Shown here one piece after another: positions 33,638-44,187 of a stretch of 64,000 nt of DNA (position 1 is its first letter; every line of letters starts with the position of its first letter). The notes below the pieces were generated by a model. That model saw only the letters and a program-made list of their open reading frames with translations. It was not told the DNA's origin and searched no databases. The translations under genes were made by a program, and so were the position numbers. The DNA is from Rhypophila decipiens (lineage: Eukaryota > Ascomycota > Sordariomycetes > Sordariales > Naviculisporaceae), in contig MU858120.1 of the NCBI GenBank assembly GCA_033297075.1, forward strand, positions 112,849 through 176,848. Direction: 5' to 3'.

Positions 33638-35734
33638 CTAATTCGCCTGCTGCTCCATATGCGTGGGCAGATTCCAGCTTGCATAATCCACATGGACGAA
33701 TGCTCTGTCGACGATGGGTACGGATTCGAGCACATATTGAAGACTCTCGCTGTGTTTGAGTTGAATCGTCAGTGACTGGAAAATAACTCAAGAAACCGGT
33801 GGCGGGACAGATATCGTCTTCACGAACCTCAGATCATGGCTGTCCTTGAGCGAGGTGCTCGGATCCAGAACAATATCAACCTATAAGCCATGTCAGCGCC
33901 AGTCGTTGATCCGCTATTCATTTAGCAGCCGGTGCAATTACCTCGCAATTCAGTTTGTCACCGGTATGATAGGCCTGGAGACCCTGGATTTGCTTGATCG
34001 TCTTGGCAAACCTCATCGTCAGGTACAACACTATTCGTCCAACGTTAGCCAAGAAAGAAGCAGAATCAATGGGCTCCTGAAAGAGAAGGCTCACGGATGT
34101 TCCTTTGATCCGCTGTGGCAGAAGACCCGGTCAGGTGTTTGATGTGCTCCACGGACTCCGAAGACCAGTTAGTGATTACCACAAGGGACAGAAGCAGACC
34201 GCCCAGGGCATCGAGCCACCATATCTTGGCGTAAAACCCAACTGCGTCACAGTCAGTACGGGATTGGAAAAGAGGACTGACGACAGACAAACCTATGGGG
34301 AAGGCAATGGAGCCAGCATTGAAAATGACATCTGCAAATTGGGTGCTATGGTTAGCAGTGTCGCTGAAAGATGGAGCGTCAAAACTCTTACCAGTCATGG
34401 CGTCGGAAGCTCTGTAACAGTGTTAGTCCATAGTTATCGTACTAAATGCATGCTGGGGTCACTCACAAAGCCCGGACGCTCGAGTTTTTTACCAAGCGAC
34501 ACCACAGCCAGCACGCCCCCTTGATGATGATTGTTCCCAGCATAATACCAATCGCAGAGATAGGCCTGCTCTGATGTCAGCAAGCACTCCGGGAGATATA
34601 AGGGCAAGCGGGAAACTGACAATTCAATAATGCGATGGTCCGGTGACAACAGGCGCGAGACGGCCTCGATGGCCACCTGTGTGAACGATGTGACCATGAC
34701 GACCGAGAAAATGAGCACCCCAATGGGCTCCAGCCTCCGCCGGCCTACAGGGTACCGATAGTGGTCTCGCCGCCTGATCAGCCAGGTAGTGACCCCGACA
34801 ATTACCGTCGAGAGAAAATCCAGGACGGCGTCGACCAAGCTGGCAAGCACCGACATGGAGGGTACTGTTGCCACAACCGCGATTTTACCGGCTAGAAGAA
34901 TGACATTGGCGGCAAGGTTAACGTTGAGGGCTAGCGTGACGATAAGTGCTGTGCTGTCCACGTCGTCGTCGCTGTCGTCCAGCCAAGGAATATTGTGCTC
35001 GACCATCTCCTCGCTCGGGTCATGCTCGACCTCGCCGTTTGTGAGCAGCGGAGTGGTCTCTGTTGGCCGGTAAATGTCTTTGGGTGTCCTCCGCACCTTT
35101 CGAGAAGCAGCGCCTGCTGTATATGGACTCGAGGGAACACCACCCGTGGCAGATGAGTCAGTTCGTCTGTGCGGTTCCTCGGTGATGGTAGCGGGCACCT
35201 CAAGGCCCCGGACAGCCCAGGCGGGCAGGTTGTTATACTCGTTGAGCAGATCGTGCGGCAGAGAAGAGTCCAACAACTTGTCTATATACCGATACTGCTG
35301 TATCAGTTTGTTGGTTCTCTCATAGTATTGGCGACTGCGGGGAGGTTAGCAAAACACCCAGAAGACCTCAATGGGGGAGCATTTACTGACATGGGTTTTT
35401 TCATGCCCTTTAGCTGCTCTTCAGTCTTCCAGTACTTTTCCCACTGGTACCGCGGGTTGCTGTTCCCGATCAGCCGCATGCTTCGCATATGAGGGCCATT
35501 GAGAATGTCGCTCATCCGACGCTCATCGCGGCGAGGTTGCTCTTCGTCCAATCTCCGAGCAGGTCCCCCGGCCTCTTCCTCATCGCGGGCAGCCGTGATG
35601 GCAGACCGGCTCTTGATGAGAGATGCCAAGGCACTGTGGCCTTTGGGCACGAAACTCGGCTCATCTTGGAGCAAGAGAAATGTGCCATGTCGAAGGGAGG
35701 CTGAATAAGGGTGTGTCGTCGGTGGCGAGCTCAT
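33638..35734 (-). CDS. Cation diffusion facilitator transporter, Mn-type
   Basis: Nine exons fit: complement(join(33638..33749, 33828..33880, 33942..34030, 34095..34241, 34293..34331, 34392..34411, 34467..34565, 34621..35334, 35391..35734)), 538 aa. One exon is only 20 nt. Every join restores conserved sequence, for example KKPIRQYYERTNKLIQQY, IIELPISAIGIMLGT and SVRALASDAMTDVIFNAGSI. A cytosolic N-terminus of about 240 residues precedes the membrane domain. DxxxD metal-site motifs occur in both expected helices (LVDAVLDFLST and ASDAMTDVIFN); this DxxxD pair marks the Mn group rather than the HxxxD Zn group. The C-terminal cytosolic domain (GDKLNCEVDIVLDPSTSLKD ... VDRAFVHMDY) is complete. 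Likely role: proton-driven Mn2+ export into an organelle or out of the cell. Confidence 0.9.
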
Positions 35735-38700
35735 GATGAGCGCGTGGCGTCGCAAGCTGTGACTTTTTTTCCTGAACCTGTTCACAGAAAGCCAAATATA
35801 AAAGGGGTATACATATAAACGCACTGCGTTACCAGTAGAAGGAGTGAAAACAAAATAAAAAGTTTGTCGCGTCTTGGGCTGAACAGTAGCTCGAGTCAGG
35901 CAACCGGAGGCGACGATCTTTCATCAGTTTCTTCGCCACTGATTGCAAGACTTGAGGTTGAAGTCTCAACTAGGAAAAGAGAGAGAGAGGGAGAGAGGGA
36001 GAGAGCGGTTATGAATTTGAGTTCCAAAATAACCTCAAGAGCTGTTCGGCCTGAAGAAAGTTTCAGTCTGATAACTTTATCGAGGTACTTGATGTGCCTG
36101 AAGGCTAGCTCCAGCTCCACAGCCATGCAACTCTAGGTTCTTGGAAACTTGACTACGGGGCTGCAGGTTGCATCCGCCTCGAGGTTATTTACCTAGGTAT
36201 CATGGACCCTGCTCACCGTTCACCGTGAAACTAATAAGAGATTGAGCTCAAAACGAGAGTACAATATATAGAAACTTCATCATTAAGGCGAGGTTGATAT
36301 CTTGGACGAATTGTGAATAGAGCTTGAAATTTATATATATATATATATTTATTCGAATGACACTGTCCGGTGCTGTTCATTCCATGATCAGCCGGAATGG
36401 ACCCCACGCGCTTACCTGCGGCCAGTGACGCGTCTGAACTTGAACCCTGATGCGGCTGAGCCGCGCTTGGCGGGGAGCAGCTGTTTGGAAGCTTTCAACA
36501 CGCCGAGATCTTGAGAACACCAAACTTTGATGCTGCCATTTTCCCAAGTCTTCTGAAAAAAATGGATGGAAACAAAGCCAGAGGACCTCGCTTCAACTTG
36601 CCCGAGTGTGCGCGTCCGGCCTCGGGGTGCTTGTCGCCGTTTTAGCGTGGAATCAAGCCATTATTCCTGGCAGAATGCGCAGACCCATGTCGACGATAAC
36701 TGCTATCGATTATCTCTCACATAAAACCATCATAAATCGATGGTGCTATCCGTACTCGTTTATTTGATGGGGTCCATTCTCCATGTCTTACTTCAAAGCC
36801 GTTGGTTTACTGTCCGATGCCCGGGAAGGTTTGCAGCAGCTCTCCAGTCGGTACAAGTTGATGGCCCGGAAGGATAAATGGAGGCCAAGCCAGTGCTGTT
36901 AAACTTGGCGATCGCCAACTGTGGCCCGGTGCAACTGGGGAAGCTTGAAACAAAACTGGCCCACCACCGCCGGACAAGGGACGATCTTCTGACAAGAGCG
37001 GCGTATGGGGATACATCCGTAACTGACGCCTGGGTTTATCGCAGTTTACCTTGGCCAGATTGTCGTGTTTGGGGACTGAACGATGACCAACACACCGTGT
37101 TGGTTTGTCTGCTAACCTGGTGCGAGGGGGAAGTCTTGTTGAGAATCACAACAGTTCATCACATCCAGTTGCCGCCCAGACTACGGATAGCAAAAAGATA
37201 CACCGGATGAAATCACTCTCGGCGAATCGGACGACTGCCATCTTCATCACTTGCAACCCTCTGAATATGTGTCGCCGGGTACAATTTCCCGAACCGCAGA
37301 AGCTTCAACAGCGGCGGGGAGTAGCAAATATGATCCAAAGCTGGAGGGACTATGCTGTGTTTGTTTCTCATCATCGGATGCGGAGGCGGGTGTTCGAGGT
37401 TGCTGGTCTCGGCATCAAGCTTAGAAGTGAGATCAGTCTTGCTGCACGAGCATTCAAGATGGACTGCTTCCTCGTAAACAGAGCTCGGTTTCAGAAACAT
37501 GGCTGTGTTCCGTTAAAGCAGGCCGTGTCCGAATGCCGACGACAGAGGGCTCATCGGTCAGCCAGACCACCACTAGTCCCGATCATGATCCCACCAGGTC
37601 GGATCTATAGTGTTAAGTCACCTGTCTGGACGGCCACAGCATGGGCAAATGGAGACTGCACCTTATGCTGTGAATCCGTGATCAAGCCCGACCGCCTGAC
37701 CGCCTCCACGACAACGGGGTTCGGAACGTCAGTCGTACATCCGTGCATAGAGTCTGAGATGCTGTGTGCGACATGATGGCGTATGGCGAGGGCGTCCAAG
37801 TACGTACTTGCATTGTTGTTATGAAGTATGGTGAAAATCCTCGCGTTCTGTCCATTCATGCTTTTGGGTCTGTTGGTAACATATGGCCTCACCAGTTCGG
37901 CGGCTCCTGGACTGTTACGTCGCAAGAACACGAGCTGTGCTGCGAGTAGGAGAAGAGTAAGATGAATGTTGAGGCACAGCCGTATGTAAGCAGTATCGGG
38001 AGAGGCGGTGGGCTGTGAAGAGAGGATTGTTTGCGGACCACAAAACGTTGAACGAGCTTCGAGAGCGAGAGCCACATACGTCCACTTCAAAAAGGAAAAA
38101 AGGAAAATGGCTGGCCGGCACCCATCAACAATGGCCGCATGAAAGTGACCAGGAAAGACTTGCTGTCGCCATAACCACGTCACGACCAATATCTCTCTAG
38201 AACGATGGATGATGGTTTACCAGCAGGGACTGTGCTGATTTTCGAGTTCGTCTGGGGATATCCGTATCATATTCATGCTGTCAAAGCCCCGGAGAAGGCT
38301 GGTTCGAGGATTAGGTGCCGGTCCTTTTGTTAGCAGTTGGTTAAAATGAACAGTTGTAAACCAACCATGGCGTATCGGTTGGCAGTGCACTGAATGCCCG
38401 GCCCTGACACAGATCCCCATAACTCACTTGCCTGCTCTTTGTACAATACCCTGAGAGTAGGACTAGCCGTCCCAGTGTTCCCTCTGTGTCTCTCAAATCC
38501 AACTGTGTACCGATAACTATCGCTTCCTGGGACTGACGGGTGACGACGAGGAAGTCTTGCGGGACGGCACGGGTGTTTGGACCCTGGATGAACCTGGTAG
38601 TCGTTCACGTCAGGTACCTCATACAGCCCAGCAGGGCCAATCAGGTGATCACCGGTCACTGGAATGGAGGGAGATGCGGAGTACGGAGAACAAACCAAGC

Positions 38701-40020
38701 CTCCGTGTCCTGGTAAATCGGATCCGATAGGTTTCCGCATTTGTGGGCCGAGTGTCGGGACGGATCAGCGGATCTTCACCGAACGACACCCCGGAAAATA
38801 CACATCCAGTGTCTTCCAATAGGACCACCCGAATACTTTCATATTCCACGCTTCTCACGACGCGGAACACATATCTGCATCATATTCTGTTGCAATAGGA
38901 AGTATGAGGTTGAGTGAGTGCCGGTTGTTGACGTTGTTGATCGGTGTAATGGCACAAAACGGTCCGTACATACCTACAGATACCAGGCGGGCGGGTATTG
39001 TACGTATCGTGTTTTGTTGTCGGCGATTCCCCGGGGTGGCTCCAATTGCCTGACTTCATGTTCCCGCAACGCCTCTTCTGGGTGCCACGTAGGCGTCCAG
39101 TCACGTCCAGTCGCCAACAACCTGTTTAATGCGCATACCGGGACTGTATGGATCAGGCCCAATTGCCCGTATTTCAGCATAAAGACAATTAGACACTGGC
39201 CCGGTTGGAGATGTCTTGAAATCCGCATTTTGATTATTTTGGATCCTGCATTCGGGACCTTGAAATACCCAGTCCGATTCTGCCTCCTGATTACGACACT
39301 AACCAAATTGCAGATATCTCGCTCTCACTATTACCACACAACCGCATCCCCAATGTCTCACTCTCTCAAAGCCCGGGGAGATGGATTTCGGCCAATGTCT
39401 CCGCAAACTGCAGCTGTTTGAAATGGTGACTGTGACACCTTGACCGTGACCACATCGCTGACGGCACGCTGGCGGGACGACAATGCGCGGTGATGGCATC
39501 CAACCGACCACAAACGTGCGAACATGAAAAGACGACAGATCTGTCGCCTGCCAAGACCGATTACCCCCGTAACCCCCTGGCTGACCCAGTTTTCAGCGCC
39601 GATTCGACAGGGCGGGTGAGGGGCTTGATGATTGGTGGCCGGCCTCGCAGCGTGCTCAGGCGTCCCGAGCTTGGCAAGAAAGAAGTTGGGATTCAGGCCA
39701 GTTCACGCTCCTTTTTCTTCGATCTCTGACAGAAGTGGCACTCGATGGACATGGAAGATGCGTCCTGGCAGGAGGGCCCAGAGATCACAAACAACAACAT
39801 ACAACGAAATATTGAGTGGCGGGCAGCCAGAGAGGCCACAAAGACCGAATTCCGACATGCCCATTCGTATCCGTAATAGTGGCCCTATCAGGGCGACTGA
39901 GGGCAGGAGAACCTAGCTTTGAAGCATCAACCTCCTCCTTCGCCCCAGTCTCCCGTTTGGGATAGGCATCAAATACTTGGATGAACCCCATACATGGTCG
40001 CTGGCCAAATGTTCATATTA
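35735..40020. other. 4.3-kb gene-poor block
   Basis: Between the cation-efflux gene start and the transposon. It contains a GA-rich stretch (35980-36008), an AT dinucleotide run at about 36331-36350 and scattered short frames (36878-37210, 37105-37776, 37605-38189, 38918-39421) with no domain, odd composition and no splice support. The last bases (40019-40020, TA) are the target-site duplication of the adjacent element. I see no gene. Confidence 0.5.
36331..36350. repeat. (AT)n dinucleotide run
   Basis: About twenty bases of alternating A and T in the promoter-distal region upstream of the cation-efflux gene. Confidence 0.8.
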
Positions 40021-40050
40021 CGGAGGTTGGGGCAAAAAGTAATTCCCCCT
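40021..40050 (+). repeat. Left terminal inverted repeat of the element
   Basis: 30 bp beginning CGGAGGTTGGGGCAAAAAGT and ending in a C run plus T. It matches the reverse complement of 42304-42333 at 29 of 30 positions. Confidence 0.95.
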
Positions 40051-42303
40051 GTTAGTTATATAAGCCAATAAGTTATAGTACTATAACTACAGCTATATAA
40101 GCTACTATACTAAAAGATTATTAAGGTATTTCTAATAGTTACTACTAGTCCCGAACTATATAATATATCTAATATACTATAAAAAAACTACTAAATATTA
40201 TTAATAATATAATAATATCTATATTATAATAATTTTAATAGCTTCTTTATTATTAGAATTAGTACTTTTAAATAGTATTATTCTTACTATTTAAGAATAA
40301 CTTTAACTTTTTTTTAATAGATCTAATAACTTAATTCAAATCTAGTGTTTTTTAGCCTTAGTTAACTAGTATCTTACTAAACTAACTACTCTATTAAATC
40401 TAATATAGCTATTTTAAGTATATTTTAATACTATTAATATTATTATATAAGAATAAGTTTAATATACTTAGAATTATTAGATTTAGGGTAACTAAATAGT
40501 ATTAATTTTACTAGTTTTAAATAAATTGAACTATTTATATTATAGTTAGAAAACCATTAATCTTTTTCTTATTTCTAGCATTCTACCTACTATATTTAGC
40601 TAATTCTATCCTACTACTTATATACTGGATATACCTGTTGGTTAACTTTAAAGAGACTATTAAATTTACTAAAATCTTTAATCTTATCTATTTAGTTAAA
40701 TTTAGTATTATCTAGATTATTTATAAATAATACTTCTATAAACTTAATAATCCTCTTAAGGTTACTCTTAGTTAATTATTCCTTCTACTTTAATATACTA
40801 AGTTCTACTTTTCTAGCTAGTAATAGTAGTAGTTTAATACCCTCCTTATAGTTATTACTACTAGCTAGTTTAATTATTTACTTAATATAATTTAGGATTT
40901 ATTTAATATATTATTAGAGTTTAATTAGTAGAAAATTCCTCTATTACTTCTACTAGTTAAACAATAATAATTTATTAAACTTTAATATTAAGTATTTATA
41001 ATAGGACTATTTTATCCTTATCTATAGTAGTTTAATAGTAGATAAGTTAGAAAAGTTTAGAACCTAGTTAATAACTTTAAATCTAGTCTCTTCCTAAACT
41101 TACTAGTACTATTTATTCTTATACTCTAAAGTATTATCTTCTTAAACTATATAGAATACTCTATATTCTTTTCTTAACTAGATTATAAACTTTAAGAGTT
41201 TAAACTTTAATACTTCCTCCCTATACTATATTTAATTAATTCCTCCTTTACTTTTATAGACTTAAGTCCCTATTTTCTTATTATACTTAAAGACTAGCTT
41301 CCTCCTACTAATATTCTAAATAATCTCTATTTAGTATATAGTAGTCTTAAACTTCTAATTTATCTTATCTTTAACTAGATATCCTTAATTATACTTATCT
41401 ATTATAGTATTATACTTCTTTATTATTATTATCTTTTTTAACTAATAGTAGTATAGTCCTTTCTAGTTATATATAAAATAAGTCTAGAATATAAATAATA
41501 TAAAGCTCTTAAGCTATTAAGTAGTAATTTTCTTATTCTTAGCTTCTTTTATCTTATACTAACTCCTTCTTTTTCTATAAATAGCTTTAAGAACTACTAA
41601 AGTTTTATTACTCTAAACTATTTTCTTCTAGTTATTAATAGTCTAATCCCTTCTTTCTATATACTATTTTAAATACTTTAATTCCTAAGGGTTATTTAGT
41701 TCTAGTTTAATAATTAACTTTATATTTTTAAACCTAGTTTTCTTTATCTAAGTTAAAATAGTATATTAATATAGTACTTTCTCTATACTAGGGTATAATT
41801 CTTATAGTTTTTTAACTAGTTTATTAGCTATTTCTTATATAGAATACTAGTAATAGTCTCTATTTTAGTTAATTTAGTACCTTTAGTATATAGTATTAAT
41901 ACCTATATTTACTTAGTAATAGTAAATTCTTAACTATATAATATAGTAGAATAGTAGGTAAGTTAGTAGTATAGTCCTTCATTTTAGATAACTATACTAT
42001 AATTTATTAATATATAGTCTTCTAGAAGTTAATTAAATTATTTCTATATCTTTAATACTATTAATAACTTTATAGCACTATACTACTGTAATATAGCTGA
42101 ATAAGACTATATTTAAGATATTACTAGTATAGTTGTTTTTAGCATTTTTTAATAGAGGAAAAAGTAGTATATATAATAGTTAATTAAACCCTATTTAAGC
42201 CCTACTATACTCTAGATTGACTATCTTTAGCTAGTATAATTTATAGTATAAATACAATATCCTATCTAATTCGTATAGTCTACTCCCTAGCTCTTAGCTT
42301 AAT

Positions 42304-42333
42304 AGGGGGAATTACTTTTTGCCCCAACCTCTG
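42304..42333 (-). repeat. Right terminal inverted repeat of the element
   Basis: Read on the minus strand it begins CAGAGGTTGGGGCAAAAAGT. It is followed by the TA duplication at 42334-42335. Confidence 0.95.
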
Positions 42334-42335
42334 TA

Positions 42336-44187
42336 CCAGACTTGTATACCCGGACACACTTAGACAGAGTAAAGGAAGTGGGCAGTGGTGGGATACGGAT
42401 GCAACATAGAAACCAGAAAGTTTTGTTGTGATCTTTCCTCCTTTGCGGTGTTGTTGATGAGTCTTGTACTCCCCCATCTGCGCATTGTTCGGGGATCTGA
42501 ACAGGGGGAAAGCTGAGGCAACTCACCAACAGGAAGGCGCTATTGTCGACATCCCACTCGCCATCGTCAGTAGCGTCTTTCCAGATTCGTCTCCCCACGT
42601 CGTAAAGAGAAAGAGTGAAAAAAAAACACACGGGCAGTCAGGCACAGGCAGGCAGCCCAGAGCCCCCCCCTGCTTCGCATGCCGAGCTCATCAAGGAGCA
42701 AGGAGCAAGGATCCGATTAAAAATAATTCTGCACCTGCCAACCGCCTCATTCAATCTTGTTGATGCAATGACAATCCCATTTCGATTTCGAGATGACTTG
42801 TCTTTTTTTCCTCTTTGCCTCCTTTCTTTCAGCAAATGTGTCGTTGTCTGCAGAATCCCATCGTTACTCGGACATTTTCTCACGTCGTTCGCTATTTTTT
42901 TTGCACCTAGTTCTCGTATCTGTGTGCGGCCTCTCGCTCGTTTCCTTCCTCGTCTTTTTCGTTCGGTTTCTTGCGCGTGAAAAGCACTTCAAGTTCGTTT
43001 CCACTCTTCCGTTGGACCCGGCCCCCTTGGCCCCCCCTGGATTGGCCCATCTCGACCTAGGCTCCTCCGCCCATAGGCAATAATTCCCCGTCCACTGGGG
43101 CTACCCCCCCTGATCACCTGAACCTGGATCCCGTTGTCGTCTTGTCACTTCACGTCACGTCCACAACGACCGTTCACGAACGAAAAACACTTTCAAAGTA
43201 GTTTCCTCTCTCTGGGACTCTTTTTTAAACTTTTTACAAGCCGACTCGTTGTACGTCCGTTGCAAGTTCTGCTAGGAGACGGTCTTGAAAGCTGTCGTGC
43301 CGCTTGATCCAATCGTCTATCTACTGTTTTAGCCGACGCCTTGGTCTCCGTAAGTTGAACCTTCTTTGTTTTCCCGCCTTTCTACCAAGACACCAGAACC
43401 TCTTCATATCGACCAATTGACCCTTGTGGCTGTCCTTATATCTACTCGAGCCTGATCTCGATGCTCTTGACACAATGACAAGCGCAGCAGCAGCAGTCAT
43501 GATGGGCATGGACTGGGAAACCGCATCTCTTGGCCAGGCCGGGCTGCCCGTCGTCCCTCTCTTTTCCTGCCTGCTACCTCCCTAGTGTGGGACTTGGGGG
43601 GTCGGGAGAGGGTTGCAGGCTGGTTAAGGGGGCATATCACGACAGGAGAGTAGACAGAGTGACGGCGCATTGAGACCACCGGATCTCGTCTGCACACCTG
43701 CTCGTCTTGTTTCACCTGCTTGACCACGCGAGACGTATTCCATCCTTACCCCTCGGGTCTCCGACAAACTGGTGCCTGTGTTCTGTGTACTGTGGGACGT
43801 TTGTGGTGCTCTGTTGCGATACATCGGGAACCCGCATCTCTAAACTCATCTTTGCGCATAGCTTTGCTAACCTTGGACCTTTTGCTTCATGCAGCCAGCC
43901 GTCGTCCCGCCTCTCCCCCACCGAGCTCACTGAAGGAAAAGGAAGAAAATCAAAACAAGAAGCTTCAAACCCAAACCGGGCCACTGGGGTCGGAGCAATA
44001 ACCCTAGCCAGATTCTCCCTTTTTGAGACCTCGGGCTCGGATGCTCCCCGTCACTTTATAATCCCATACTTGAACGCCGCACGCACAGGCGTCCCAACTT
44101 TGTTACCCGTCCCGGTGGGCGGCACATAGGCAGAGTCTGTACCTGCAGCAGCTGCAGCGTTAGGAGCAATCCGATCCTGCTGCTCAT
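42336..44187. other. Long upstream region / probable 5' leader of the 44188 gene
   Basis: 1.85 kb that is T/C-rich from about 42780 onward, with many short pyrimidine runs typical of fungal promoters and leaders. A small frame at 43475-43585 could be an upstream ORF. No independent gene is supported. Confidence 0.45.
43475..43585 (+). other. Possible upstream ORF, 36 codons
   Basis: ATG to TAG encoding MTSAAAAVMMGMDWETASLG and a further 16 residues, about 600 bp before the 44188 start codon. It would act as a translational uORF only if the leader is unspliced here, which is not shown. Confidence 0.2.

Larger units (their letters stand above)
40021..42333. mobile_element. Tc1/mariner-type DNA transposon, AT-saturated (RIP-like)
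   Basis: A 2313-bp element. Its two ends are 30-bp inverted repeats that differ at one base (position 2), and it is flanked by TA on both sides (40019-40020 and 42334-42335), the hallmark of Tc1/mariner insertion. Total length suits the fungal Fot1/pogo subgroup. The interior is almost entirely A and T with very many TpA dinucleotides and stop codons in all frames, so no transposase is readable. In ascomycetes this is what RIP (C-to-T at CpA during the sexual cycle) does to repeats. GC-normal sequence resumes at both borders. The subfamily is an inference from TA duplication and size only. Confidence 0.88.

Noticed and set aside
37605..38189. Minus-strand 194-codon frame in the gene-poor block
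   Set aside because: No domain, no neighbouring exon with compatible splice phase, and overlapping frames on the other strand.
40021..42333. Possible transposase remnants, especially read on the minus strand
   Set aside because: Stops occur throughout and the sequence is so AT-saturated that apparent Ile/Lys/Tyr-rich matches are not meaningful by eye.
40021..42333. AT-rich block as a centromere or mitochondrial insertion
   Set aside because: Inverted terminal repeats and TA duplications define a transposon, and 2.3 kb is far too short for a Sordariomycete centromere.
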